Source of the DNA: Bacteroidota bacterium
GTDB taxonomy: Bacteria; Bacteroidota; Bacteroidia; Palsa-965
Direction: 5' to 3'
Assembly (NCBI GenBank): GCA_013298545.1
Contig: JAAFIA010000026.1
Location: forward strand, 1-51,873
Length of the DNA: 51,873 bases
Shown here: positions 1 through 9,836 of the stretch, in pieces
Layout of the letters: each line of letters starts with the position of its first letter
Position numbering within the stretch: position 1 is the first letter of the stretch
Translations under genes and position numbers: made by a program
Notes under the pieces: model-generated
The model's database searches: none
Seen by the model: the letters and a program-made list of their open reading frames with translations, nothing else
Told to the model about the DNA's origin: nothing

Positions 1-486
1 GGCTTCCGATTTTACAACGCTTTGTCCTTTGCCGGAAGATGACATGAGTGGTTTGACAACACACGGAATACCAATTTTTAAAACGGCATCCCGAAACGCT
101 TCGGCGGTTGTGGCGTATTCGTAATTTGCCGTGCGCAAACCAAGTTCGCGTGCAGCGAGGTCGCGGATGGCTTTTCGGTTCATGGTAAAATTGGCCGCTT
201 TCGCACTTGGTACTACTTGAATGCCTTGTTTTTCATAGTCGTAAAAACGTTCGGTGCGAATGGCTTCGATTTCGGGCACAATCAAATCGGGTCGATGTTT
301 GGCTACAAGCTGATCGAGCGCATCGCCATCGAGCATAGAAATAATTTCGCGCGCATCGGCTACTTGTTGGGCTGGAGCATTGTCGTAAGAATCAACGGCA
401 ATAATATATTGCCCGAGACGTTTTGCGGCAATTACAAATTCTTTTCCCAATTCGCCCGAGCCGAGCAACATTATTTTTTTGATCAT
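1..486 (-). CDS. purT: Formate-dependent GAR transformylase PurT (5' part only)
   Basis: Phosphoribosylglycinamide formyltransferase 2, a cytosolic ATP-grasp enzyme that makes formyl-GAR from GAR, formate and ATP in purine synthesis. Only the first 162 codons are in the window; the gene runs off the left edge. The protein begins [16 protein letters not shown], the PurT nucleotide-binding loop, followed in order by [15 protein letters not shown] and [12 protein letters not shown], with the ATP-grasp loop [11 protein letters not shown] at the edge. This order is typical of PurT rather than PurK or CarB. The first in-frame ATG (486) is used; a second at codon 6 is possible. It is transcribed divergently from the phosphatase gene at 621. 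The 134 bases between them show no clear signal. Confidence 0.93.
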   Translation of the reverse strand, partial: MIKKIMLLGSGELGKEFVIAAKRLGQYIIAVDSYDNAPAQQVADAREIISMLDGDALDQLVAKHRPDLIVPEIEAIRTERFYDYEKQGIQVVPSAKAANFTMNRKAIRDLAARELGLRTANYEYATTAEAFRDAVLKIGIPCVVKPLMSSSGKGQSVVKSEA

Positions 487-620
487 GATGGATTGATTTT
501 GAGTAAGCGAAGGTAAATCGAAAGCGGGAAAAACAAGTCGTACCGAAAGGAATTATATTGCGTTAAAATCTAGTTAATTGTCTTAAATTTACTTGCCTCC
601 AAACTCCTTCATTGACCCAA

Positions 621-2723
621 ATGATAAAAATACACCTTCGCTTTTTTGCAGTATTCCTTACGGTAATTCTTAGCCAAATACTTGTTTCCGCACAACCATC
701 TAGTGCCGACTCTTTAATTCGTATATACAACAAGGAAAAAGACCCAACACAGCGCGCCGTATTGGCTATACAGATATCCGATTTTTATGCTGGTGTGAAT
801 CAAACATTGACACTCGAATACATCAATAAAGCATTGACCGACGCTAGAAAAGGCCGTAATGATACTTTAATTGGTGATTTGACGATGAAACTCGCAACGG
901 CTTATTACATGAACGGCGATTTTGATCAGTCGCGGATTCATTATCTTCAAGGTACAGCGATTTATCGAGAAAGTGCTGACAGGTCAGGAACGGCAATTGC
1001 ACTATCCAATGTTGGACTCACTTACATCAATCAAGGACGGCTTTCGGAAGGCTTGAAATATCAATTCGAAGCCTTGGCGATATACGATAGTATTCAGGAT
1101 GAGAAGGGTGCTTCGCGATGTTATAATGCGATTGCTGTGGTTTACAACGAACTCGGCAACATTACAAAAGATAGAACAAATTACGATAATGCGTTGGTGT
1201 ATTTGCGCAAAAGTGTAAACATGAGTTTGAAAACAAATGATTCGACGGGGTATAATTATATGCTTACCAATATCGGGAATGTTTTTCGTGCCACCGATCA
1301 ATTTGATTCGGCCATGTATTATTACAAGAAGGCTGAAATTATTGCTATCCAGCGAAAAGATGAAACTGCAGAATCGACGAGTTTGGGAAATATGGCCGAG
1401 GTTTATTTGAAGCAAAAGAACCATACCAAAGCAATTGATGTTGGCGAGAAAGCCTTGCGATTAAAACAGCAATTGGGCGATCAGTTGGGTCAAACATCGA
1501 TGTTCATCATTTTATCAGAATGTTATCTGGCTACCAATAAAAATAAAAAAGCATTTGAGTATTTGCTGCAAGCCTACGATTTGGCTCAAAAAACAGACAT
1601 CATCACCGAACAGGCCACCGCTGCGAGGTTGCTGGCCAAACAGTATTCCGATAAAGGTGATTATTACGAAGCTTGGAAATTGCTCGATGCGTATGCTACC
1701 ATTCGCGATTCGATCACAGCGAAAGAAAACAAACAGTTGGTTACTGAATTGCAACGCTTCACGTTTGAAGATCAGAAAAAACAAATTGAATTGCTGACAC
1801 AAAAAAACCAGATTGCGGAATTGAAGTCAACACGCCAATCGCAATTGCTTATGTTTAGTGTGATTGGTTTTGTTTTGCTCTTGGTGATTGCGGCGATGAT
1901 CTACAGCCGTTTTCTGGTCAAGAAACGCGCGAATACAGATTTACAAAAAGCATACTCAACCATTGAAGAAAAAAACAAAAGCATTACGGATTCTATTCGT
2001 TATGCGAAAAATTTGCAAGAGGCTATTTTGCCTTCAACAGAAACGATTTTGCGTTTGTTGCCAGAGTCGTTTGTGTTGTACAAGCCGAAAGATATTGTAG
2101 CTGGAGATTTTTACTGGGTAGAAACGCACAATGATTTACTGTTTTTTGCAGCCGCAGATTGTACCGGACATGGCGTTCCGGGTGCAATGGTGAGTGTGGT
2201 TTGTTCAAAGGCATTGCAGGGTGCTGTTTTTCAATACGGAATCGTTGAGCCGGGTGCAATTCTAGACAAGGCAACCGAATTGGTTTTAGAAACATTTGCA
2301 CGAAATAAAAACGAAATCAATGATGGAATGGATATTTCGCTTGCTTGTTGGAATCCCCAAACACGGGAATTGAAGTGGGCGGGTGCATATAACCCATTGG
2401 TTGTGATTGATTCAGAGGCGACAACGATTATTCAGGCAGATAAGCAACCTGTTGGAAGAATGGAAAAACGCAAACCATTTACAACGCATGTGCTTTCGCT
2501 CAAAGAAAAAACGGTTTTATATTTATTTACCGATGGTTATGCCGATCAGTTTGGTGGTGAAAAAGGCAAAAAATTCAAACAGAAAAATTTGCTGGAGCGT
2601 TTGCAAAAAATAGCGCATCGTCCCATACAAGAGCAGCAAGAAACACTAGAACAAGAATTTACAAACTGGAAGGGCGAAATGGAGCAAGTTGACGATGTTT
2701 TGATTTTAGGTGTTCGCATTTAG
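621..2723 (+). CDS. Periplasmic TPR sensor with SpoIIE-type serine phosphatase domain (paralogue 1)
   Basis: About 700 aa. A hydrophobic N-terminus with a signal-peptide shape ends near VSAQ. TPR-like helical repeats fill residues ~30-360 (for example AIALSNVGLTYINQGRLSEG), a coiled coil follows, then one membrane helix at ~405-430 and a C-terminal PP2C/SpoIIE domain at ~480-700. The phosphatase motifs look intact: GDFYWV, ADCTGHGVPGA, NDGMDIS, TDGYADQFGG and a final VDDVLILG, supplying the acidic metal ligands. Proteins of this layout are taken to sense periplasmic or protein signals and dephosphorylate anti-sigma-antagonist-like partners; the partner is unknown here. ATG at 621 is preferred because it gives a clean signal peptide; an in-frame TTG at 612 would add three residues. 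Two paralogues lie downstream. Confidence 0.85.
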   Translation: MIKIHLRFFAVFLTVILSQILVSAQPSSADSLIRIYNKEKDPTQRAVLAIQISDFYAGVNQTLTLEYINKALTDARKGRNDTLIGDLTMKLATAYYMNGDFDQSRIHYLQGTAIYRESADRSGTAIALSNVGLTYINQGRLSEGLKYQFEALAIYDSIQDEKGASRCYNAIAVVYNELGNITKDRTNYDNALVYLRKSVNMSLKTNDSTGYNYMLTNIGNVFRATDQFDSAMYYYKKAEIIAIQRKDETAESTSLGNMAEVYLKQKNHTKAIDVGEKALRLKQQLGDQLGQTSMFIILSECYLATNKNKKAFEYLLQAYDLAQKTDIITEQATAARLLAKQYSDKGDYYEAWKLLDAYATIRDSITAKENKQLVTELQRFTFEDQKKQIELLTQKNQIAELKSTRQSQLLMFSVIGFVLLLVIAAMIYSRFLVKKRANTDLQKAYSTIEEKNKSITDSIRYAKNLQEAILPSTETILRLLPESFVLYKPKDIVAGDFYWVETHNDLLFFAAADCTGHGVPGAMVSVVCSKALQGAVFQYGIVEPGAILDKATELVLETFARNKNEINDGMDISLACWNPQTRELKWAGAYNPLVVIDSEATTIIQADKQPVGRMEKRKPFTTHVLSLKEKTVLYLFTDGYADQFGGEKGKKFKQKNLLERLQKIAHRPIQEQQETLEQEFTNWKGEMEQVDDVLILGVRI

Positions 2724-2729
2724 TTTTAG

Positions 2730-2759
2730 TTTCTGCTCCATACAATTTGCGTATTTTTG
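2730..2759 (+). promoter_or_regulatory. Bacteroidota-type promoter for kbl
   Basis: TTTC at 2730-2733 and TATTTTTG at 2752-2759, 18 nt apart, fit the -33 TTTG / -7 TAnnTTTG pattern with one mismatch in the upstream box. Transcription would start about 10-15 nt before the kbl ATG. Confidence 0.5.
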
Positions 2760-2778
2760 AAATCCAGAAATCAAACTT

Positions 2779-3969
2779 ATGTACGGAAAATTTCAAGAGC
2801 ATCTCCAAAACGAACTTCGCACGATTGACGAAGCTGGATTGTTTAAACGCGAACGGGTGATTACAACGGCACAAGACGCTGTTGTGAAAGTGAATGGCAA
2901 AGAAGTGATTATTTTCTGCGCCAACAATTACCTTGGTCTTTCCTCGCATCCGCGTGTATTGGAAGCGGCGCAACAAACGCTTGCTACGCACGGTTATGGC
3001 ATGTCTTCTGTGCGCTTTATTTGTGGAACGCAAGATATTCACAAAACCTTGGAAGCGAAAATCGCAGATTTTCTAGGTACAGAAGATACGATTTTGTATG
3101 CGGCATGTTTTGATGCGAATGGTGGTGTATTTGAGCCATTACTTGGCGAAGAGGACGCAATTATTTCGGACGAATTAAACCACGCTTCGATTATTGATGG
3201 TGTGCGGTTGTGTAAAGCAAAACGATTCCGTTACAAAAATTGCGACATGGCCGATTTGGAAGAGCAATTGAAAGCTGCCGAAGGTTGCCGTTTTAAAATG
3301 ATTGTAACTGATGGCGTTTTTTCGATGGATGGTTTTGTTGCACCACTTGATAAAGTATGTGATTTGGCCGATAAATACGGTGCGCTAGTTATGGTGGATG
3401 AAAGTCATGCCACAGGGTTTATTGGCAAAACAGGTCGCGGTAGTGTGGAGTTGCGCAATGTGATGGGCCGTGTCGATATTATTACCGGAACACTTGGAAA
3501 AGCGTTGGGCGGTGCGATGGGTGGTTTTACAACGGGAAAAAAAGAAATCATCGAATTGTTGCGTCAGCGCTCGCGCCCGTATTTGTTTTCTAATTCGCTC
3601 GCGCCACACATTGTTGGTGCATCAATTGCTGTTTTCGATATGCTTCGTGAAACCACAAGCTTGCGCGATAAATTAGAATGGAATATCAATTATTTCAAAG
3701 ACGGCATGCGCAAAATTGGTCTCGAATTTAAAAATGGTGATTCGGCCATTGTTCCGGTGATGTTGTACGATGCCAAACTTTCACAAACCTTCGCAAACAA
3801 ATTGCTTGAAGAAGGAATTTATGTGATCGGATTTTTCTTTCCAGTAGTTCCAAAAGGGCAAGCACGTATTCGTGTTCAACTTTCTGCGGCACACGAGAAA
3901 GCACATTTAGACAAAGCGATTGCTGCATTTGAGAAAGTCGGTAAAGAATTAGGTGTTATAAAAGCCTGA
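2779..3969 (+). CDS. kbl: Glycine C-acetyltransferase (2-amino-3-ketobutyrate CoA ligase)
   Basis: PLP enzyme of the alpha-oxoamine synthase family. It cleaves 2-amino-3-oxobutyrate with CoA to glycine and acetyl-CoA in threonine breakdown. Length is 396 aa, matching Kbl (~398). Visible are [13 protein letters not shown] near the N-terminus, [30 protein letters not shown], the PLP Asp/His region [12 protein letters not shown] and the Schiff-base lysine in [13 protein letters not shown] (~residue 245). Related synthases such as BioF and serine palmitoyltransferase share the fold, but these segments read as Kbl. No threonine dehydrogenase gene is adjacent. It sits between two phosphatase paralogues with its own promoter and terminator, so it is probably transcribed alone. 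Confidence 0.93.
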   Translation: MYGKFQEHLQNELRTIDEAGLFKRERVITTAQDAVVKVNGKEVIIFCANNYLGLSSHPRVLEAAQQTLATHGYGMSSVRFICGTQDIHKTLEAKIADFLGTEDTILYAACFDANGGVFEPLLGEEDAIISDELNHASIIDGVRLCKAKRFRYKNCDMADLEEQLKAAEGCRFKMIVTDGVFSMDGFVAPLDKVCDLADKYGALVMVDESHATGFIGKTGRGSVELRNVMGRVDIITGTLGKALGGAMGGFTTGKKEIIELLRQRSRPYLFSNSLAPHIVGASIAVFDMLRETTSLRDKLEWNINYFKDGMRKIGLEFKNGDSAIVPVMLYDAKLSQTFANKLLEEGIYVIGFFFPVVPKGQARIRVQLSAAHEKAHLDKAIAAFEKVGKELGVIKA

Positions 3970-3992
3970 TACGTGTAACGCTCAAAACACCA

Positions 3993-4020
3993 AACGCCTT
4001 CATTTGCTGAGGGCGTTTTT
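3993..4020 (+). terminator. Rho-independent terminator after kbl
   Basis: Stem AACGCCTTC / GAGGGCGTT (one T:G pair) with a 7-nt loop followed by TTTTT, 25 bases after the kbl stop. Confidence 0.8.
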
Positions 4021-4047
4021 ATTTGGCAGAGAGTTTCCATAAAACGT

Positions 4048-4076
4048 TTTGCGGCTCAGAGATTTCCTTATTTTTG
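4048..4076 (+). promoter_or_regulatory. Bacteroidota-type promoter for the 4084 phosphatase pair
   Basis: Perfect TTTG at 4048-4051 and TATTTTTG at 4069-4076 with 17 nt between. The start codon is only 8 bases after the -7 box, so the mRNA would be nearly leaderless. Confidence 0.6.
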
Positions 4077-4083
4077 AAAAAGT

Positions 4084-6057
4084 ATGAATCCTGTTGTTTT
4101 TCGGTATTGCATTCTTGTTTTCGTTGCGCTTTTTGGGGCGGGTGTTGCACACGCGCAAGATAAAAAGCGGTTGCACGATGCTTTACTCAAACTGAAAACG
4201 GCCAAAGAAGATACCAATAAAGTTATTTGGTTGAATGATGTGGCTTGGGATAGTAGTTACGAAGACCTTTCTGCTGGAATTAAGTATGGCAAGCAAGCAG
4301 CAGAGCTTGCCTATAAATTACATTATACTCGTGGATATTCCAAAGCATTGAATGTCATTGGCGCAACCTATACCGATATGGGTGATGTTTCCAAAGCATT
4401 AGATACACACTTGGAAAATTTACGCTATTGCGATTCGTTGAATTTACAAGAAATGTTTGGCGCTATTTATATGAATATCGCCAATGTCTATTCTCGTCAA
4501 AATAATTATGAGCGTAATTTGTTTTACTTGAAAAAAGCAATTTCCGAATGCGAGCGTAAAAAAGCAGATAACGGACTTTGTACTTCATTAAATAATATTG
4601 GGACTACTTATTACCAAATGGATAGTCTTTCTAAGGCTCGTGAAGCATTTATACGAAGTATTTCCATCATCAAAAATCCAGATGCGAAGCTCAAAAGCCG
4701 CGAAACACAGACCTTGTATGCACTTTCTGGTTTGTCGTTAGTATATGCCCGCGAAGGTCTTTTTTCAGAAGCCGATTCGTGTATTCGCGCAGCAACAGTT
4801 CTTTTAGATTTGTTGCAAAGCGATTATGAACGCGGCCAAGCATATATAAGTTTTGGTGGTGTTCGTAGCATTCAAAAACGCTATTCGGAGGCCGAGTACT
4901 ATTTTCTAAAATCTGCCGAAATTTATCAGATCATGGGTATGCCCGATCAAGAGTCCATTGTATATGGCCAATTGTCGGAAATGTATATTTCGACCGGTAA
5001 TCATCGAGAGGGATTGACGTATTATAAAAAGTATATGCAGGCGAAGGACACGTTGTTTTCGGAATCGGTTTTTCGGCATCAAGGTGAAATGGAAACCCTG
5101 TACGAAAGTGAAAAGAAAGATCGCGAAATTGAATCACTCACGCAGGAAGAATCATTAAATCAAATTTATCTTTTTGGTTTGATTGGTGGTTGTGGAATTT
5201 TGGCGGTGATTGCATTTCTAATATGGAACAGAAGCAAATTGCGTCAACGCATCAATGATGAATTAGCTGCACGCAAATCGATAATCGTTGCAAAAAACAA
5301 AGACATTACCGATAGCATTACGTATGCGCGTCGCATTCAAACGGCTATGCTTCCTCCGGATGATGCATTTAAAAATTGGTTTGCCGATTCATTTGTCCTC
5401 AATCGTCCACGCGATATTGTCAGTGGCGATTTTTGGTGGGTGAACGAACGTGAAGGAGAATTGCTTTTTGCTGGCGCCGATTGTACGGGACATGGCGTTC
5501 CTGGAGGTTTTATGAGTGTGATGGGCGCAGCGTTTTTGAATGAAATTACCACAGAAAACGGAATCACCGATCCTGCCGAAGTTTTAGGCTTGCTCCGGCA
5601 CAAAGTTATTGGATCGCTTCACCAACAAGGCGATCAGGCGCGCTCGCAAGACGGAATGGATATTGTTTTTTGCCGTTATATCAAACAAACACGCCAGCTC
5701 GAATTTGCATGTGCAAATAACCCGTTATGGGTTGCGCGCGATGCAAAACTGTTGGAGTTCAATGCAGATAAATTTCCTGTTGGCATTCATCATGGCGACT
5801 TAAAACCATTTACCAAGCAAACGGTTGTACTCGAACCCAACGACAAGGTTTATGTTTTTACCGATGGATTTGCCGATCAGTTTGGCGGCCCACACGGAAA
5901 AAAATTTAAGTATAAACAACTTCGTGAGGTATTGCTTACAAATGCAACAAAAGCCATGAACGAACAGCACAACAAGCTCGAACAGGTTTTTGATGAATGG
6001 CGTGGAACGCTTGGCCAAGTTGACGATGTTTTAATTTTAGGTATTCAAATTGCATGA
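4084..6057 (+). CDS. Periplasmic TPR sensor with SpoIIE-type serine phosphatase domain (paralogue 2)
   Basis: 657 aa with the same layout as the gene at 621: signal peptide ending at VAHAQ, TPR-like repeats from ~30 to ~330, a membrane helix at ~358-380 (YLFGLIGGCGILAVIAFLIW) and a SpoIIE/PP2C domain at ~430-655. Active-site motifs are complete: GDFWWV, ADCTGHGVPGG, QDGMDIVF, TDGFADQFGG and VDDVLILG. The 'ITDSITYARRIQTAMLPP' segment between helix and phosphatase recurs in all three paralogues and is the usual linker ahead of SpoIIE domains. Its stop codon overlaps the start of the next gene (ATGA at 6054-6057), so the two are translationally coupled and likely act together. Confidence 0.87.
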   Translation: MNPVVFRYCILVFVALFGAGVAHAQDKKRLHDALLKLKTAKEDTNKVIWLNDVAWDSSYEDLSAGIKYGKQAAELAYKLHYTRGYSKALNVIGATYTDMGDVSKALDTHLENLRYCDSLNLQEMFGAIYMNIANVYSRQNNYERNLFYLKKAISECERKKADNGLCTSLNNIGTTYYQMDSLSKAREAFIRSISIIKNPDAKLKSRETQTLYALSGLSLVYAREGLFSEADSCIRAATVLLDLLQSDYERGQAYISFGGVRSIQKRYSEAEYYFLKSAEIYQIMGMPDQESIVYGQLSEMYISTGNHREGLTYYKKYMQAKDTLFSESVFRHQGEMETLYESEKKDREIESLTQEESLNQIYLFGLIGGCGILAVIAFLIWNRSKLRQRINDELAARKSIIVAKNKDITDSITYARRIQTAMLPPDDAFKNWFADSFVLNRPRDIVSGDFWWVNEREGELLFAGADCTGHGVPGGFMSVMGAAFLNEITTENGITDPAEVLGLLRHKVIGSLHQQGDQARSQDGMDIVFCRYIKQTRQLEFACANNPLWVARDAKLLEFNADKFPVGIHHGDLKPFTKQTVVLEPNDKVYVFTDGFADQFGGPHGKKFKYKQLREVLLTNATKAMNEQHNKLEQVFDEWRGTLGQVDDVLILGIQIA

Positions 6058-8015
6058 AGAGCCATTCCATCATATTCCTGTTGTTCACGCTACTTACGGG
6101 TGTTTCATTGCGAGCGCAGGATCAAAGAGAGATCGACTCGTTAAAGAACTTATTGAATACGGAGATTCCAGACGCTGTTCGTGCCGACGCGCTCTCGGGA
6201 CTGGGGTGGGAGGTTAGTTACGAAAGCCTTTCGGAGGGATTGGTCTATGCACAAAAAGGACTAGCACTTGCACAAAAAATCCAAAACAAGGAAATAGAAG
6301 CCCGCGCTTGGAATGTAATGGGTACAATTTATCTTGATCTTGGCGATTACATTCGCGCTACGGAAGCGCATCTCAATTCTATACGCATACGCGAAGCGCA
6401 AAACGATACGCGTGGTTTAGCTACCTCTTACCACAACCTTTCTCTTGTTTATAAAAGTCGCAACGATTTTCAGAAGAATCTTGAATACATGCGCAAATCT
6501 TTTTTTCTGCACCAGTCTATCGGAAATGAAGAGGGTTTAGCTGCGAGTTCTTCCAATTTAGGAAATGCTTATTTACGCATCGATAGTGTTGATCAAGCGT
6601 TGGCTGTATTTACCAACGGACTAGCATACAGCCGTAGAGCCAATAAACGTAAATGGGAAATGTCGAATATGATTGGCATTTCCGAATGTCTTGCTTTAAA
6701 CGAACAAAACGAAGCATCAGAAGATACGTTAAAACAGGCCCTGATTCTTGCTCGGCAATTGAACTCGGAATACGAAATGATTAAAATATACGCCGATGTG
6801 GCACGCATTCGATTGGTTCAGAAAAAATACGATTTAGCCCTTGCCTATGCCGATTCTAGCTTATGGCTCATTCGGAAAATTAAATCGCCCGATTCGGAAA
6901 AAGAAATATGGCAATCAATCGCAAAAATAAAAGAAGCACAAGGCGATTACAAAGGCTCGGTTCTAGCACTCACCCGTTTCCAACAATTAAAAGATAGTTT
7001 GTTGAGTGTGAATGTTCAAAAACACCAAAGCGAGTTGGAGACAGTTTATGAGAGCGAAAAGAAGGATTATGAGATCAATTCGCTCATCAAAAAGAAAAGC
7101 ATTCAGAATACCTATGTGCTTGTTTTAATTGTTGGATTTTTGTTGTTGCTTGGCCTCGCGCTTCTGTTGTTTAACCGCATCAAATTCCGACAACGCAGTA
7201 GCGTCTTGCTCGCCAAACAAAATGCCGAAATTGACGAAAAAAACAAAGACATTACCGATAGTATCAATTATGCCAAACGCATTCAGGAAGCCATGTTGCC
7301 CGAAGCAGAACAGCTTTATAAACAATTTCCCGAATCATTCATTCTCTATCAACCGAAAGATATTGTCAGTGGCGATTTTTACTGGACATTGGAGAAAGAC
7401 GATTTACACTTTTTAGTCGTGGCCGATTGTACCGGATACGGAGTTCCAGGCGGATTTATGAGTGTTATGAGTGCAGCGCTTTTGGCCGAAATTGTTACAG
7501 AACAAGGTATTTCCAATCCGGCTGAAATACTCGAACGCCTCCGTTCTAGAATTATATCGTCCCTCCGACAAGGCTCTAGTGAAGAAAATAATTCCGATGG
7601 CTTAAATATTGCTATCGCTGTTTTTGATGTTGCTAATCAGCAATTGAACTACGCTGCTACCAATTGCAACATTTGGAGGCTGCGCTATAAAACCATTGAA
7701 CGTCTCTCGCAAGACTCGATTTGTGTGGGATTTGAAAAAGGAGAAATGAAATCCTTTAGTAGTTTTGAAACGTCCCTCCTTGCCGGAGATTATTTTTTAT
7801 TCCACACAAACGGATTTACACGCCAACTTGCCGCCACAACGAAACAACAATTGGGTGCCAATGTTTTGGAATCCATTATTGAGGCAAACCACCAATTTCG
7901 CGGCGATGTTTTGAAAGAAAAAATCAGTGTCGAATTTGAGCAAGCAAAAGGAGAAATTGAGCAAACAGACGACATACTTATGATTGGTGTTGCAACGCCT
8001 GTTATACAGAAATAA
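6054..8015 (+). CDS. TPR / SpoIIE-domain protein, probable pseudophosphatase (paralogue 3)
   Basis: 653 aa: signal peptide ending LRAQ, TPR-like repeats, membrane helix at ~354-376 and a SpoIIE-like domain. It starts inside the stop codon of the preceding paralogue. The phosphatase domain keeps GDFYW and the terminal TDDILMIG. Elsewhere it departs from the two intact sisters: ADCTGHGVPG has become ADCTGYGVPG, DGMDI has become DGLNI, and the metal-binding TDGxADQFGG has become TNGFTRQL, so the Asp of that motif is Asn. PP2C-family enzymes need this Asp for metal binding, so catalysis is probably lost or much weakened. Coupling to an intact paralogue suggests a regulatory partner or signal-binding subunit. 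This is inference from sequence only. Confidence 0.82.
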   Translation: MKSHSIIFLLFTLLTGVSLRAQDQREIDSLKNLLNTEIPDAVRADALSGLGWEVSYESLSEGLVYAQKGLALAQKIQNKEIEARAWNVMGTIYLDLGDYIRATEAHLNSIRIREAQNDTRGLATSYHNLSLVYKSRNDFQKNLEYMRKSFFLHQSIGNEEGLAASSSNLGNAYLRIDSVDQALAVFTNGLAYSRRANKRKWEMSNMIGISECLALNEQNEASEDTLKQALILARQLNSEYEMIKIYADVARIRLVQKKYDLALAYADSSLWLIRKIKSPDSEKEIWQSIAKIKEAQGDYKGSVLALTRFQQLKDSLLSVNVQKHQSELETVYESEKKDYEINSLIKKKSIQNTYVLVLIVGFLLLLGLALLLFNRIKFRQRSSVLLAKQNAEIDEKNKDITDSINYAKRIQEAMLPEAEQLYKQFPESFILYQPKDIVSGDFYWTLEKDDLHFLVVADCTGYGVPGGFMSVMSAALLAEIVTEQGISNPAEILERLRSRIISSLRQGSSEENNSDGLNIAIAVFDVANQQLNYAATNCNIWRLRYKTIERLSQDSICVGFEKGEMKSFSSFETSLLAGDYFLFHTNGFTRQLAATTKQQLGANVLESIIEANHQFRGDVLKEKISVEFEQAKGEIEQTDDILMIGVATPVIQK

Positions 8016-8100
8016 CCTGCCTTTAACCGAACTTTTCACGAATATCAACGTACCAAGAATGGATTTTCTTGAGTGCGTAAGAATATATGAATTTAAATTC

Positions 8101-8130
8101 TTGTCGGAACCAAAAATTCGACTATCTTGG
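8101..8130 (+). promoter_or_regulatory. Probable promoter of the tandem T9SS-protein cluster
   Basis: TTG at 8101-8103 and TATCTTGG at 8123-8130 with 19 nt between match the Bacteroidota consensus with one mismatch in the -7 box. It leaves a leader of about 60 nt before the ATG at 8200. Confidence 0.4.
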
Positions 8131-8199
8131 CTCTGGCAAATTACAGAAGTACAGTATTCCAAAACAATTGTTTTGGAAATTTCAAAAAATCATAGACCC

Positions 8200-9813
8200 A
8201 TGAAAAAAGCACTCCTCTTTTTTCTCTTGTTTGGCTTGTCGTTTAGCGTAAACGCACAAAACATATTGTATCCCGGCGAGGTCGTTACAACTCGTTTTGC
8301 TGAACTTAGCGACACCGATTATATTGTCAAAGTATTTGACATTGCAGCACCTTCGCAAAACAATGCCCCTCTTGGAGGAAATTGGTACACACCTATGCGT
8401 GTTCCTGCTGGCCCTGCATCCTTGTCGGGATGGACACCGCGCCGGCTTGGACGTGTGTTTGGTGTTACGGTCGATACGGTCGGTAATATTTTTGTTACGG
8501 CAACAGGTATGACCACTTATTCCTTCAGCCAATACAATGCAGCTGGATTTGGTCCTGCTGGCGGTGGCGGTATTTATAAAATTGCAAACAACGGTTGGGG
8601 TGTTACCGATTTTGTAACCACACTTCCTGCCGCTTCTGGTAGTAGCGCAACACAAATTCCCAATACCGGAGTTGGTCTTGGGAATATCTGTTACGATAAA
8701 TGGAACGATCAGCTTTTTGCTACCAACATGGAAGATGGTAAAATTTATCGCATTTCCCCAACAGGAACTATTTTAAGTTCGTTTGATCCATTCAACGCAG
8801 ATAACGCATCAGCCGGAATTTCGCCACTCGGCGAACGGATATGGGGCATAAGTGTTTATGGTGGCGATACTGGCGAAGTCCGTGTTTATTTTGCGCGTTG
8901 GCGCGAAATGATGTGGCAGCCCTCGCAACGCAACGAAATTTGGTCTGTTGCGCTCGATGCTGCTGGAAATTTTGTGGGTACAGAACGTTTAGAAATTACG
9001 ATTCCGGCTATTCAACAAGGTAACGGCTCAAACCCAACAGCGGAAATTAATTTTTCCATAGATGGTAAAATGCTCTTAGCCGAACGCAGCATGTCAACCG
9101 ATAGCGCAACCGATTCACACTATTCCCGCGCGATGCTTTATACATACACTGCTGGCGTTTGGAATGGGCCACTCATCTACAACCAAGGAGAAGATCTTGT
9201 AACCGTTACTACAAACAGTACAAACTGTACAGGTGGTGCAGATTTTGGCTATGAGTTTGAAGATTCATTAGGTCGCCCTACTGGATGCGAACAATTGGTG
9301 TGGATGATGGCTGATGCCATTGTTTATGATTGGTCTTCTGCAAAATATATATACGGTTTAGCGGGTGTGCCGCTTGCCGGAACCAACTTGAGTACGACCG
9401 ACGTGAATAGTTATTATATGGACGAAACGAACGACACCACAACGGTTTCAAAATCCTATCTCGGTAGTTTGAAAGTATTCCGCAATTGCATTGATTCTAC
9501 GTTTACGCCCCCGCCGCCCCCACCGCCCCCGCCAGTTGATCCAATCCCTGATCCAATCTGCGAATCGCTTAATGCGGTAACACCAAACGCCGACGGAATA
9601 AACGATTATTTGCAATTTACCTGTGTGGACTCGCTCGGATGGAAAATAGAAATCTACAACCGTTGGGGCAATAAAATTTATGCAACCGATAATTACGCCA
9701 ATAATTTCCCAGGCGGCTTGCTGAGTGATGGGGTATATTATTACATCCTCGAAAGCTCCGATCTCGTTATCAGTCGCAGTGGATTTTTCCATGTTTGGAA
9801 CGGGCAACAATAA
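8200..9813 (+). CDS. Secreted propeller-like protein with T9SS (CHU_C) sorting domain, tandem copy A
   Basis: 537 aa. Signal peptide MKKALLFFLLFGLSFSVNAQ, then ~400 residues rich in repeated GxIYxI / ATNMEDGKIYRI / NEIWSVALD / KMLLAERSMS segments that look like blades of a beta-propeller. A run of nine prolines near residue 440 links this to a C-terminal CHU_C domain (NAVTPNADGINDYLQF, IYNRWGNKIYATDNY, SDGVYYYILES), the type B signal for secretion and surface attachment by T9SS. An upstream in-frame start exists, but the ATG at 8200 gives the signal peptide and sits behind a promoter. First of four tandem paralogues; its ligand or role is not known. Confidence 0.85.
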   Translation: MKKALLFFLLFGLSFSVNAQNILYPGEVVTTRFAELSDTDYIVKVFDIAAPSQNNAPLGGNWYTPMRVPAGPASLSGWTPRRLGRVFGVTVDTVGNIFVTATGMTTYSFSQYNAAGFGPAGGGGIYKIANNGWGVTDFVTTLPAASGSSATQIPNTGVGLGNICYDKWNDQLFATNMEDGKIYRISPTGTILSSFDPFNADNASAGISPLGERIWGISVYGGDTGEVRVYFARWREMMWQPSQRNEIWSVALDAAGNFVGTERLEITIPAIQQGNGSNPTAEINFSIDGKMLLAERSMSTDSATDSHYSRAMLYTYTAGVWNGPLIYNQGEDLVTVTTNSTNCTGGADFGYEFEDSLGRPTGCEQLVWMMADAIVYDWSSAKYIYGLAGVPLAGTNLSTTDVNSYYMDETNDTTTVSKSYLGSLKVFRNCIDSTFTPPPPPPPPPVDPIPDPICESLNAVTPNADGINDYLQFTCVDSLGWKIEIYNRWGNKIYATDNYANNFPGGLLSDGVYYYILESSDLVISRSGFFHVWNGQQ

Positions 9814-9836
9814 TACATTTCATAAAACCAAAACGC

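Noticed and set aside
1002-1424. Long antisense ORFs inside the SpoIIE, T9SS, rps and pdh genes
   Set aside because: They lie wholly within well-supported genes, lack signal or domain features and follow the codon pattern of the sense gene.
9511-9537. Proline-codon runs in the T9SS proteins as a repeat array or CRISPR
   Set aside because: They are in-frame polyproline linkers conserved at the same place in all four proteins; no spacers or repeats of CRISPR type exist in the window.
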